A stretch of 64,000 bases of DNA from Corynebacterium resistens DSM 45100 (GTDB lineage Bacteria > Actinomycetota > Actinomycetes > Mycobacteriales > Mycobacteriaceae). The notes beneath the pieces are model-generated. The model saw only the letters and a program-made list of their open reading frames with translations, made no database searches and had not been told where the DNA came from. The DNA lies in NCBI RefSeq assembly GCF_000177535.2, contig NC_015673.1, positions 372,001 to 436,000 on the forward strand. Reading direction: 5' to 3'. The translations under genes were made by a program, and so were the position numbers. This document shows positions 37,478 through 45,568 of the stretch, in pieces (positions within the stretch are counted from its first letter, which is position 1; each line of letters opens with the position of its first letter).

Positions 37478-38109
37478 AGGAGACCAGCGCTTTCAAAGTG
37501 TTTGTGGCTGACGCGAACTCCGACCTTTCCTCCGATAAAGCCGACGATGAGCGCACAAATGGCCAGTACTCCAATGGTCCATGGCTGGAAGATATCCGAC
37601 ATAGCATCGGCGTATTCTTGACCCATTTGGTCTGCGATATCGACGTAGTATGAGTCTGTATCCAGAATTAGCGGGATAAAAGGCAAAGAAATCCAGACAC
37701 AGAAGACGCCGTAGGCAATAGGGAAGGACTTGGCAATACTGAGGTGGCTTTTTGTAATAATCAAATCCGCGATAAACCCAAGAATTATGCTTCCCAGCAA
37801 GGTCCAGAAGTAGTGTCCGGTAAGCATGAATGCTAATCCGTTAATACCGCCGACGAGGGTGAAAGCACCCATTTTGGGCGTGCGGACAGCATAAAGCGCT
37901 AGCACGATTCCGTTTGCGATTGCCGCGATAAACCAACCAATAAGCATGAATTGTGGTCCTGCGAATCCAATCATTCCGCTTACAAAGGTGATTACAAAGT
38001 AAAGTGCAGCAAAGATGCCGGCGTTGATGAGATATCTGGTGTTTAAACGTGCCGTCGACCCACTGGATGAGCTTGTACTCCGTGCGGGCGTAGAGGACTG
38101 TTGGGCCAT
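37474..38109 (-). CDS. ECF transporter S component (MptD / Trep_Strep type)
   Basis: 211 residues. A Ser/Thr-rich N-terminus (1-22) is followed by six membrane helices: YLINAGIFAALYFVITFVSG, LIGWFIAAIANGIVLALYAV, GAFTLVGGINGLAFML and so on. It ends with a short basic tail. The pattern AALYFVITFV...GPQF, with six helices, is that of the MptD/Trep_Strep S-component family, which occurs with siderophore-type loci. It is the substrate-binding subunit and the first gene of the operon. The DtxR box lies about 30-45 bases upstream. Confidence 0.82.
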   Translation of the reverse strand: MAQQSSTPARSTSSSSGSTARLNTRYLINAGIFAALYFVITFVSGMIGFAGPQFMLIGWFIAAIANGIVLALYAVRTPKMGAFTLVGGINGLAFMLTGHYFWTLLGSIILGFIADLIITKSHLSIAKSFPIAYGVFCVWISLPFIPLILDTDSYYVDIADQMGQEYADAMSDIFQPWTIGVLAICALIVGFIGGKVGVRVSHKHFESAGLL

Positions 38110-38136
38110 AGTAAACCTCGATTCGCGAACAGCAGG

Positions 38137-38155
38137 AAAGGTAAGGCTTACCTAA
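38137..38155 (-). promoter_or_regulatory. DtxR iron box
   Basis: AAAGGTAAGGCTTACCTAA on the plus strand matches the DtxR consensus TTAGGTTAGCCTAACCTAA at 15 of 19 positions when read on the minus strand. Its centre is a near-perfect palindrome (AGGTAAG-G-CTTACCT). It sits just upstream of the S-component start, where a bound iron-loaded DtxR would block the promoter. Confidence 0.82.
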
Positions 38156-38231
38156 TACGGATAATACTTTTTATAAACTATTTCTAGTTTTGATCTGAAG
38201 ATTCACCCTTAATGGGGGTGAATGCAGATAA

Positions 38232-38520
38232 GCGGACACCAAACCAGAGCACGACTACCGACTACGCACCGACAAAGTAGGCACCAACGACAAGACAACC
38301 CTGCGATGGGGCAGTAAACTACGCCGCCTCTACATCGGCCGCCGATGGGGCGGGGGAACCAATCACCATGGTGTCTGCATCGACAACCACGTCGACATCA
38401 AAATAACCACCACTGGGGCACAAATCGCTGCCTACACACTTACCGAAGAAAAGATCTACTACAACAAGAAAGACAACGAACTCAACCCCAGTCGGGGCAA
38501 CCAAAAACAAAAATCTCGAG
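38232..38520 (+). pseudogene. C-terminal remnant of an IS481-type transposase
   Basis: One frame reads ADTKPEHDYRLRTDKVGTND and continues KTTLRWGSKLRRLYIGRRWG, then DNHVDIKITTTGAQIAAYTL. This is the small beta-barrel C-terminus of actinobacterial IS481/rve integrases (the VxxxGKVTLRxxGxLxxLGIGR pattern). The frame is closed by a TAA just upstream and no catalytic core is present. The element is a fragment beside tRNA-Arg. Confidence 0.78.
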
Positions 38521-38546
38521 ACACCGACCGGAACGATGTCTCGAGA
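38514..38546. terminator. Hairpin at the end of the IS481 remnant
   Basis: TCTCGAGACA and TGTCTCGAGA form a perfect 10-bp stem with a 13-base loop. It lies between the remnant and tRNA-Arg and probably was the element's terminator. It has no T tract. Confidence 0.5.
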
Positions 38547-38555
38547 CTTCCAGCG

Positions 38556-38628
38556 TGCCCCAGAGAGGAATCGAACCTCCGACACCGGCTTTAGGAGAGC
38601 CGTGCTCTATCCACTGAGCTACTAGGGC
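38556..38628 (-). tRNA. tRNA-Arg (anticodon CCT)
   Basis: 73 bases on the minus strand. The acceptor stem GCCCTAG pairs with CTGGGGC (one G-T). The anticodon loop CTCCTAA gives anticodon CCT, read as Arg AGG. The T arm GGTTCGATTCC is intact. No CCA is encoded. It adjoins an IS481 remnant and the iron-regulated island and could be an integration target, although no split repeat was found. Confidence 0.95.
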
Positions 38629-38720
38629 TGACGCTGTCTGGATCGACAACGTCAATTACTTTACAAGGTCAACGCATTGCGAACGAAAAGGGGCTGAGCG
38701 GCATTGTTCGCGCTGTCGCT

Positions 38721-39005
38721 TTAGAAGGGACGACTGCCAGATGGCGCTGTGGAGTTTTGATAGCCAACTAGGCCGTAGATGATGCCGAAAATGAGTGCTA
38801 GCGGTGCAAAGAGGGGGGCGCGCAGCCAAGCTGGGGTGTTATCGAAGATTGTGTTCAGTGAACTGATCGGGGACTTGGTGTTCGGTGTTTCTGCAGCCTG
38901 TACTTGGGTGGTGGGGGTGTGGGTTTCGGCCTGGGCAGGTGCAGCGAGGCCGGCGGTGACGGTTGCAGCGGTAATGCCGGCGATGAGCGATTTGCGAATC
39001 TTCAT
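38721..39005 (-). CDS. Small secreted or membrane-tethered protein, unknown function
   Basis: 94 residues from ATG 39005, with AAAGGA upstream. A signal peptide (MKIRKSLIAGITAATVTAGLAAPAQAETH) is cleaved after AQA. About 35 polar residues follow, then a hydrophobic helix (APLFAPLALIFGIIYGLVGY) near the C-terminus, so the mature product probably stays in the membrane. Upstream at 39289-39363 lies a truncated copy of its start. No family recognised. Confidence 0.6.
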   Translation of the reverse strand: MKIRKSLIAGITAATVTAGLAAPAQAETHTPTTQVQAAETPNTKSPISSLNTIFDNTPAWLRAPLFAPLALIFGIIYGLVGYQNSTAPSGSRPF

Positions 39006-39182
39006 TGGGGAAGGATCCTTTCTGAAGGGGTTCGGGTAGGTGATGTGCAAAAACATTCCTTGCCCCCGGGGTGCGGTTCCATGAATGATTTCGATGCCGA
39101 CTCGTGAGCGTGGAAGTGCTTTGTTTAGCCAAACGCGTATGGGGGGCGAAATGTTAGCCATCACAAAGAAGAAGATTCAGTT

Positions 39183-39202
39183 AGTGAGAAAGCTTTCTCA
39201 CT
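39183..39202. repeat. Perfect 20-bp palindrome
   Basis: AGTGAGAAAGCTTTCTCACT is its own reverse complement. It stands between the small secreted gene and its truncated copy. It could be an operator or the scar of a mobile element; no T tract is present. Confidence 0.7.
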
Positions 39203-39288
39203 GCGAAGCTTGCTGAAAGTATCGTGGGATCCAGCAAGCGCATTGCCGGAGAGCTTGGTGGATGCGGGGGACTGCGGGGAACTTCTGA

Positions 39289-39363
39289 TTACGCAGGTGC
39301 AGTTGCGCCGGTAGTGATTGCGGCAGCAGCGATGCCAACCGCTAGAGTCTTGCGAATCTTCAT
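39289..39363 (-). pseudogene. Truncated paralogue of the small secreted protein
   Basis: MKIRKTLAVGIAAAAITTGATAPA then a stop: only a signal peptide remains. The upstream AAAGGATCCTTCCCC-RATGAAGATTCGCAA segment is almost identical to that before 39005, which shows recent duplication. The mature part is missing. Confidence 0.65.
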
Positions 39364-39525
39364 CGGGGAAGGATCCTTTATGAGGAATTCGAATGGACGC
39401 GAAGCCGGCCTATCATCCCTTAATCCCCAGGGCTGACCCCGGTAGGGGAATGCATAAGAAGGTTTCATGCTTGCTACCGCTAAGAAGCCGCGGAGCGTTA
39501 GCGTCAAAAAAGGTTCCAGACACCC

Positions 39526-39555
39526 AAAACCCGCCGCACCAAGTGGTGCGACGGG
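39526..39555 (-). terminator. Terminator of the mctC operon
   Basis: Stem CCCGTCGCACC...GGTGCGGCGGG on the minus strand (one mismatch), with a four-base loop and followed by TTTT. It lies 32 bases after the mctC stop. Confidence 0.75.
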
Positions 39556-39586
39556 AAAGGCTCAAGCTAACGGGACAGCGCTAGAT

Positions 39587-41203
39587 CTAGTGGTCGACCG
39601 GCGCTTCCACACCTACTCCAGTGAGGGAGCGCACTTCCATCTCGGCCTGCAGCTCATCCTTGTGGTCAGGCTTACCCAGGTAGGTACCTATGATGCCGGC
39701 CAAGAATCCCAGCGGGATGGACACCAGTGCCGGGTTCGTCAGGGGGAAGATCGAGAAGTCCACATTCGGCAGCATCGCGGTCTTCGCGCCGGAAACGGCC
39801 GGGGAAAGCACGATCAGGATAAGTGCGGACAGCAAACCTACCCACAGTGAGGCCACAGCACCGGTGGTGTTGAACTTCTTCCAATACAGGGAGAACAGAA
39901 TGGTTGGAACGTTCGCGGAAGCTGCAATACAGAAGGCGAGGGAAACAAGGAATGCCACGTTTTGGCCCATCGCTGCGATACCCAACACGATGGCTGCCAC
40001 ACCAATGGCTACCACGGTGATACGGGAAACCCGAACCTGCTCGGCCTCGGTAGCTTCGCCGTTACGCAAAACGTTGTTATAAACGTCGTGAGCAACAGAT
40101 GCAGAGGCGGTAATAGCCAGGCCAGCAACCACGGCCAAGACGGTGGCGAAGGCAACCGCGGAGATCAAAGCCATGAATAGTGGGCCGGCTAGCTCGAGTG
40201 CTAGCAGCGGAGCGGCTGAGTTTGCGCCACCTGGGGCGGCCTTAATGCGCTCGGGGCCAACGAGGGCAGCAGCGCCGTAACCCAGAATCAGGGTTAGTAG
40301 GTAGAAACCGCCGATCAGTACGATTGCCCACGTCACGGACTTGCGTGCTTCCTTAGCGGTAGGCACGGTGTAGAAGCGCATCAGTACGTGTGGCAGACCA
40401 GCAACACCAAGTGCCAGGGACAGGCCCAGAGCAATGAAGTCCAGCTTCGCGATCTCCGTCTTGCCGTACTTCATACCCGGCTCGAGAATCGCGGTGTTAC
40501 CGCCATGAGAACTCACAGCGCGGTCCAACAATGCGGAGAAGTCACCCTTCACCATCACCAAGATGATGATGGTCATGATCACCACGCCACTGCATAGCAA
40601 TACAGCCTTGATCATCTGCACGATCGTGGTGCCCTTCATGCCGCCGATCAAAACGTAGGCGATCATCACCACACCTACGACAGCCACCACGATGGCTTGC
40701 CCCATCTTGCCATGAATATCTAGCAACACGGCCACCAAGGAACCAGCACCGGCCATCTGAGCAATCAAGTAGAACAGGGAGACGAATAGGGTAGAGAACG
40801 CGGCCGCCACGCGAACGGGCTTCTGCTTCAAGCGGAAGCTCAGCACGTCCGCCATGGTGAATTTTCCGGTGTTACGCAGGGGTTCTGCCACGAGCAGCAG
40901 CGCGATTAGCCACGCGACGAAGAAGCCGATCGAATAAAGGAATCCGTCGTAACCCGTCAGGGCGATCGCTCCCACAATTCCTAGGAACGATGCGGCGGAA
41001 AGGTAATCGCCAGCGATGGCGAGTCCGTTTTGGGTACCGGAGAAACTCGCGCCACCAGTGTAGAAATCACCGGCTTGCTTCTGCGGGGCGCGGGCCGCCC
41101 TCGTAACGATCGCCATGGTGATGACAATGAACGCCACGAACACGGAGATATTAAGTATTGGATTGCCCGCACTAGTCTCTGAGGCAAAAAGGTGTGTAGT
41201 CAT
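39587..41203 (-). CDS. mctC: Monocarboxylate sodium:solute symporter (MctC/ActP type)
   Basis: 538 residues with about 13 membrane helices of the SSS family. Signatures include GASFSGTQNGLAIAGDYLSAASFLGIVG near residue 50, VLIGGMKGTTIVQMIKAVLL, and the late cluster LAFCIAASANVPTILFSLYWKKFNTTGAVASLWVGL. It is very similar to C. glutamicum MctC, which takes up acetate, propionate and pyruvate. It is preceded by the DUF485 gene 33 bases upstream, the standard operon. A GlxR-like site stands before that operon. Confidence 0.92.
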   Translation of the reverse strand: MTTHLFASETSAGNPILNISVFVAFIVITMAIVTRAARAPQKQAGDFYTGGASFSGTQNGLAIAGDYLSAASFLGIVGAIALTGYDGFLYSIGFFVAWLIALLLVAEPLRNTGKFTMADVLSFRLKQKPVRVAAAFSTLFVSLFYLIAQMAGAGSLVAVLLDIHGKMGQAIVVAVVGVVMIAYVLIGGMKGTTIVQMIKAVLLCSGVVIMTIIILVMVKGDFSALLDRAVSSHGGNTAILEPGMKYGKTEIAKLDFIALGLSLALGVAGLPHVLMRFYTVPTAKEARKSVTWAIVLIGGFYLLTLILGYGAAALVGPERIKAAPGGANSAAPLLALELAGPLFMALISAVAFATVLAVVAGLAITASASVAHDVYNNVLRNGEATEAEQVRVSRITVVAIGVAAIVLGIAAMGQNVAFLVSLAFCIAASANVPTILFSLYWKKFNTTGAVASLWVGLLSALILIVLSPAVSGAKTAMLPNVDFSIFPLTNPALVSIPLGFLAGIIGTYLGKPDHKDELQAEMEVRSLTGVGVEAPVDH

Positions 41204-41236
41204 TTCAGGCTTGCTCCTTAGCTTTCTCTGTGGCGC

Positions 41237-41668
41237 TTAGCCGGTGATTTCTTGGTTCGACGCCACGTTCTCCTCGCCTGAAGTCCTTTCCAAGGACTCG
41301 CGAATGGCGCGGGAGCGAGGTTCTAGGTGCTTGTCTGCGTATTTGACATAAGCCCATGTAATGGCGAATGTCGTCACGAACTGGGCAAGGCCCATCAAAA
41401 TGGCGATGTTGACGTTGCCGAAAACCTTTCCTGCCATGAAGCTTGGAGCGTACATAGCCAGAAGTACGTAGACGACGAACCAGGCGATGCCCAAAATGGC
41501 TAGGGGGAAAGTGAATCCACGCTGTTTGGAGCGGAGCTCTTGAAACTCTGGGCTCTTTTGGGTGGCAATGAATTCCTCTGCGGAAGGCGTGTGACGTTGT
41601 ATCAACGGGACGGACGCTGCGGAATTACTCAACGGTCTCCCAACCTTTCTTTTGTGCGCTGACCCCAC
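41237..41668 (-). CDS. DUF485 membrane protein of the mctC operon
   Basis: Up to 143 residues; the likely start is TTG 41629, which follows GGGAG and gives 130 residues. Two membrane helices (LAILGIAWFVVYVLLAMYAPSFM and IAILMGLAQFVTTFAITWAYVKYA) are flanked by charged tails, the DUF485 signature. Proteins of this family accompany acetate-type SSS symporters and may assist assembly or activity. The GlxR-like site at 41673 would lie four bases before the longer start, which favours the shorter one. Confidence 0.85.
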   Translation of the reverse strand: MGSAHKRKVGRPLSNSAASVPLIQRHTPSAEEFIATQKSPEFQELRSKQRGFTFPLAILGIAWFVVYVLLAMYAPSFMAGKVFGNVNIAILMGLAQFVTTFAITWAYVKYADKHLEPRSRAIRESLERTSGEENVASNQEITG

Positions 41669-41672
41669 TGAG

Positions 41673-41688
41673 AGTGAAACCGATCACA
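41673..41688. promoter_or_regulatory. GlxR-like site upstream of the mctC operon
   Basis: AGTGAAACCGATCACA differs at one base from TGTGA-N6-TCACA. It is about 45 bases upstream of the preferred DUF485 start. Confidence 0.5.
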
Positions 41689-42033
41689 GTTATTTGTGAT
41701 TGCGCCATAAATTACAGATCGAAGGCGGGGAGCGCCAAGCATTTAAGTCATTGAAAACTGTTTTGGGGGTAAAGGTATGTGTATCGATAGGGTTTTAGGG
41801 CTTTCACCAGCATTTATGCTTGGAATGCAAAAAGAGGGCGGGGGTAATGAGTTCAATTCAAGGGTATGAAGGGTGAATCCAGGGGTTGAGTGATGGAAGT
41901 GAGGTGGCTATGCGTTCATATCTGGATGCTTACTTGCGAGTTGGAATAAGTGAAGTGGCCTGCTGTTTATAAATAGTGGATATGTCACCTAAAAGTGTGG
42001 CAGTGCTTAACTGATGGAAGGGCCCAGCTCAAC
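41689..42033. other. Intergenic region between the mctC operon and the monooxygenase remnant
   Basis: 345 bases, AT-richer than the surroundings. No ORF with a ribosome site and no hairpin of note were seen, apart from TCACAGTTATTTGTGA at 41684-41699 overlapping the GlxR-like site. Confidence 0.5.
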
Positions 42034-42979
42034 ATGCAATTCGGAATCATGACCGTTGGCGATGTCACGCCGGATCCGGTGAGGGGAACAACCCCGACCG
42101 AAAATGAACGAATCAAGAACACGGTTCGGACGGCGATGAAAACTGAAGAAGTAGGGCTGGATGTTTTTGCAACCGGCCAGCATCACAATCCGCCGTTTAT
42201 TGCCCCAGCAAATCCACCAATTCTGATGGCGCACTTGGCGGCTTTGACGAAGAATATATTGCTTTCGACTTCTACAACGCTCATCACCACGACTGACCCT
42301 GTTCGGATCGCAGAAGACTATGCGTATGCCCAGCACCTCACGGATGGTCGAGTAGATCTGATGCTAGGTCGCGGTAATACCGGGCCGGTATATCCGTGGT
42401 TCGGCAAAGATATTCGTAAGGGCATTTCCTTGGCAGTGGAGAACTATCACTTGCTCCGAAGATTATGGAGAGAAGAGAACCTGCAGTGGGAGGGTGAGGC
42501 AGTACCGTCAGCGGTTCGAGCACTATGGGCATGGAACTGCTGAGCAAGCCATTGTTGGCCTCGGCGGGCAAGTATTCATCGCAGAAACGGAAAAGCAAGC
42601 CAAGGAATTTTTCCGTCCATATTTCGATAATGCACCAGTGTATGGGCACGGACCCTCCCTAGAGGAGTTCGAATCCATCACCCCATTGACAGTCGGCACG
42701 GTTGACCAAGTGGTGGAACGCTACGCCAGTTATGCCGAAAAGGTCGGCTCCTACCAGCGCCAATTGTTCTTAGTCGACCATGCGGGCCTCCCTAATGAAG
42801 TTGTCTTGGAACAGATCGAAATCCTGGGTACCGAAGTGGTTCCACGGTTGCGTGCAGAAATGGAGCGCATACGGCCGGCGGACGTCCCATCTGATCCGCC
42901 GACGCACGCCAGCCTGCTCGCCGCGGGCCCAGAAGCGACCATCCACAAGGTCAAACCAGCACGGCGGGTGGACGCGTAG
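42034..42979 (+). pseudogene. CE1758-type LLM flavin monooxygenase, internal deletion and frameshift
   Basis: From ATG 42034 the first ~155 codons read as an LLM luciferase-like monooxygenase (MQFGIMTVGDVTPDP, FATGQHHNPPFI, DLMLGRGNTGPVYPWFGKDIR) up to LWREENLQWEGE. At about 42494 the protein continues in another frame at QYRQRFEHYGHGTAEQ and proceeds normally to 42979. The segment between them, normally some 70-80 residues with the flavin-binding loop, is missing. So a deletion joined the halves out of frame and the gene is dead. Its FMN reductase partner at 43040 remains. Confidence 0.85.
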
Positions 42980-43039
42980 AAAAAGAATAAAGCTGTAGAA
43001 ACTGCACAAACCTAAGGGATTGAACTGAGGGATAGAACA

Positions 43040-43714
43040 GTGAAGAAAATAGTCGTCGTGGAGGCGGGATTATCCACTCCCTCCAGTACCAATATGGTGG
43101 CCGAATCGGTCGCAGGCGCTACTGAGTCACAAATCTCGCGGCGTGGGGAGGGGCTAGAAGTATCGTATGTCCACATCAAGGAATACAGCCATGAGCTCGC
43201 AACGATGATGTCGACTGGAGTGCTGACCCCCAAACTTGCCGAAGTACAAGAGGAAATTTCGCATGCGAGCGCCATTATCGCTGCCACTCCTGTTTTCTCG
43301 GCCAGCTACAGCGGCTTGTTCAAATTGTTTTTCGACGCCATGGGCACCGATGCGCTCAACCACATGCCGGTCGTGATTGTAGCGACAGCGGGCACCCCGC
43401 GGCACTCTCTCGTCTTAGAATCCGCAATGCGGCCTTTATTCATATTCTTGCGTGCCAATGTCATGACAACGGGTGTTTTCGCAGCAACCGAGGATTTGGG
43501 AGGATTCGACGGAGTAACCGAGCGAAGCGAAGCAGCGAAATCCCTAGAATCGCGAATCAATCGCGCAGCAGCTGAACTAGCAGCTGCAATCTGTAGCTCA
43601 GAGGCTGTAGTGGGTGGATTTCTTCCCAACGATCGTGACCGCCATACGCTGGGAGATGATAGCGGCGAACTCACGGACTTTGCCTCGTTGTTGCGTGGTC
43701 ACGACGGTGGTTAG
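43040..43714 (+). CDS. NADPH-dependent FMN reductase (CE1759 type)
   Basis: 224 residues starting at GTG 43040. The flavodoxin-like fold shows VVVEAGLSTPSSTNMVAESV for the phosphate loop region. ATPVFSASYSGLFKLFFDAM and VIVATAGTPRHSLVLESAMRPLF are the typical FMN-reductase segments. This family is normally paired with the CE1758 LLM monooxygenase, here broken upstream. It would supply reduced flavin to that enzyme, so it may now be without its partner. Confidence 0.85.
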   Translation: MKKIVVVEAGLSTPSSTNMVAESVAGATESQISRRGEGLEVSYVHIKEYSHELATMMSTGVLTPKLAEVQEEISHASAIIAATPVFSASYSGLFKLFFDAMGTDALNHMPVVIVATAGTPRHSLVLESAMRPLFIFLRANVMTTGVFAATEDLGGFDGVTERSEAAKSLESRINRAAAELAAAICSSEAVVGGFLPNDRDRHTLGDDSGELTDFASLLRGHDGG

Positions 43715-43914
43715 AGCACAGTGTTTGGAGGAAGGGAACAAGCTAGCTCTCTCGTGGTAGGTGGCGTAGTGAAGCCTCACCGCCCCGGCGCACGCATCAT
43801 CTCAGCCTTGCCCACTATCGCTAGCGCAGCACAGACACACTTCCCCCCCGGCGTACGCATCGCCTTCCTCGGGCGCAGTCGTCGCCTTACTTTTGAGCTA
43901 CTCGTTTTCTCGAG

Positions 43915-44598
43915 CTACACCGCCCTGCGTGTCCATTCACAAATTCGGTATTGCAGTTCGCCTTCGCCATCGACGGTGTGGCCCTTTTCAGAGGTCTTCC
44001 ACTGGCTGGCGTTCAGGGTGAATTCGGGTGCTTCCACTAGCGGGGCATACACCTGGAAACGATCGGGAGCAGTCATCTTAATTTCAGTGATGACGATTCG
44101 ATCGGCCACCGGCATGCACTGGGCGTAGACTTGCCCGCCGCCGAGGATCCATACCAGCGCCGGCCGCGATTCGTTGTTTTGAAGCTGAAAAGCGGTGGCG
44201 GATGCAATGGCGTCGGATAAAGAAGTGAAGACGTGACCACCCGGAGCCTCGTACGAAGAGTTGCGGGTGACAACGTAGTTTTCGCGCTCGGGCAGCGGGC
44301 GGTAGCGGTCGCCAAGAGCCTCCCATGAGGTGCGTCCCATGACAACAGCGTGGCCCACCGTGGAGTTTTTGAAGTGCTGCAGATCCTCCGGCAGATACCA
44401 CGGCATATCCTTGCCATCGCCGATTATTCCGTCGGTGGTTTGCGCCCAGATCATGCCGATTACTACGTCTTTGCGGCGCAATCCCCGGCGCTGCAATGCT
44501 TCGGCGATCGAGGTTTCAGTGACCTCTGGATAGTCACCCTTAGCGAAACCCGTGGGACGGTCAAAAACTGGTTCGGAAGGGGAAATCTGCGAAGTCAT
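43915..44598 (-). CDS. folA: Dihydrofolate reductase
   Basis: 227 residues, longer than the usual 160 because of a ~45-residue N-terminal extension ([10 protein letters not shown]...LRRKDV). The DHFR core begins at IGMIWAQTTDGIIGDGKDMPWYLPEDLQHFKNSTVG with the catalytic acid after the Trp. It has GHAVVMGRTSWEALG and the NADPH-binding WILGGGQVYAQCMP. It reduces dihydrofolate to tetrahydrofolate. Its ATG shares a base with the thyA stop (TAATG), so both enzymes of the thymidylate cycle are translationally coupled. Confidence 0.95.
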   Translation of the reverse strand: MTSQISPSEPVFDRPTGFAKGDYPEVTETSIAEALQRRGLRRKDVVIGMIWAQTTDGIIGDGKDMPWYLPEDLQHFKNSTVGHAVVMGRTSWEALGDRYRPLPERENYVVTRNSSYEAPGGHVFTSLSDAIASATAFQLQNNESRPALVWILGGGQVYAQCMPVADRIVITEIKMTAPDRFQVYAPLVEAPEFTLNASQWKTSEKGHTVDGEGELQYRICEWTRRAV

Positions 44599-45434
44599 TA
44601 CACTGCCACCTGCGCCTTAATCGTGGGATGGGGGTCATAGCCCGCGAAGTGGATGTCGGAGAAATCGTAGGAGAACATGTCCGCCGCTTTATTTAGCTCC
44701 AGCGTTGGATACGGGCGAGGATCCCGCGTCAGCTGTGTCTCCACCTGCTCGCGGTGGTTATCGTAAATATGGCAATCGCCACCGGTCCAGATGAACTCCC
44801 CGACGTCTAACCCCGCCTGCTGCGCGAACATGTGCGTGAGTAGCGAGTAGCTGGCGATGTTGAAAGGTACGCCCAAGAACATGTCCGCGCTGCGTTGGTA
44901 CAGCTGGCAGGAAAGCTTCCCATCGGCCACGTACAACTGGAACAGCAAGTGGCACGGGGGAAGAGCCATGTTCTCCAGTTCAGAGACATTCCACGCGCTG
45001 ACAATGTTGCGGCGGGAATCCGGGTTGGCCTTCAGGGTCTCTAGCGCTGCAGCGATTTGGTCGACGTGCCGCCCATCTGGGGTGGGCCAACTGCGCCATT
45101 GCACGCCATAAACCGGCCCTAGATCGCCATTTTCGTCTGCCCATTCGTTCCAAATTCGAATGCCGTTTTCCTGCAGCCAGCGCACATTTGAATCGCCTTT
45201 AAGGAACCACAGTAACTCGCCGACTACCGATTTGACGTGCACCTTCTTGGTGGTGATCAGCGGAAAGCCCTGTTGCAGATCATATCGAATCTGACGGCCG
45301 AATAAGCTCGAAGTGCCGGTGCCCGTTCGGTCGCCTTTAGGTGCACCGGTTTCCAAAATCTCTCGCAGCAGATCCTCGTAGGGGGTTGCGATGCTCTGTG
45401 TTTGAGCTTGGGCTTCTTGGTGGGCCGACGCCAC
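44598..45434 (-). CDS. thyA: Thymidylate synthase
   Basis: 278 residues from GTG 45434, preferred because AAAGGAG is nine bases upstream; ATG 45461 would add nine residues. The catalytic Cys is in [12 protein letters not shown]. The other dUMP-binding blocks, [35 protein letters not shown], and [16 protein letters not shown], are all present. It methylates dUMP to dTMP using methylene-tetrahydrofolate. It precedes folA, with overlapping stop and start codons. Confidence 0.97.
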   Translation of the reverse strand: MASAHQEAQAQTQSIATPYEDLLREILETGAPKGDRTGTGTSSLFGRQIRYDLQQGFPLITTKKVHVKSVVGELLWFLKGDSNVRWLQENGIRIWNEWADENGDLGPVYGVQWRSWPTPDGRHVDQIAAALETLKANPDSRRNIVSAWNVSELENMALPPCHLLFQLYVADGKLSCQLYQRSADMFLGVPFNIASYSLLTHMFAQQAGLDVGEFIWTGGDCHIYDNHREQVETQLTRDPRPYPTLELNKAADMFSYDFSDIHFAGYDPHPTIKAQVAV

Positions 45435-45568
45435 GGTGATGCACTCCTTTGGCGAAGCCACGGGGGCCTCGAATTGAAACCGGATGAAGGGAAATAAGCG
45501 GGGGAGGTTTCGCGTAGAAACCAGCCCCGAGAATCACTTCGAGACTACGCGCAAGTTTGCCGCTATGT

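Noticed and set aside
38319..38585. Minus-strand frame near tRNA-Arg starting MSEVRFLSGA
   Set aside because: Overlaps the tRNA and runs antisense to the IS481 remnant; a common spurious call.
42494..42979. Second half of the LLM monooxygenase as an independent gene
   Set aside because: Its sequence is the C-terminal half of one known enzyme family and lacks the flavin-binding half; the GTG start has no ribosome site.
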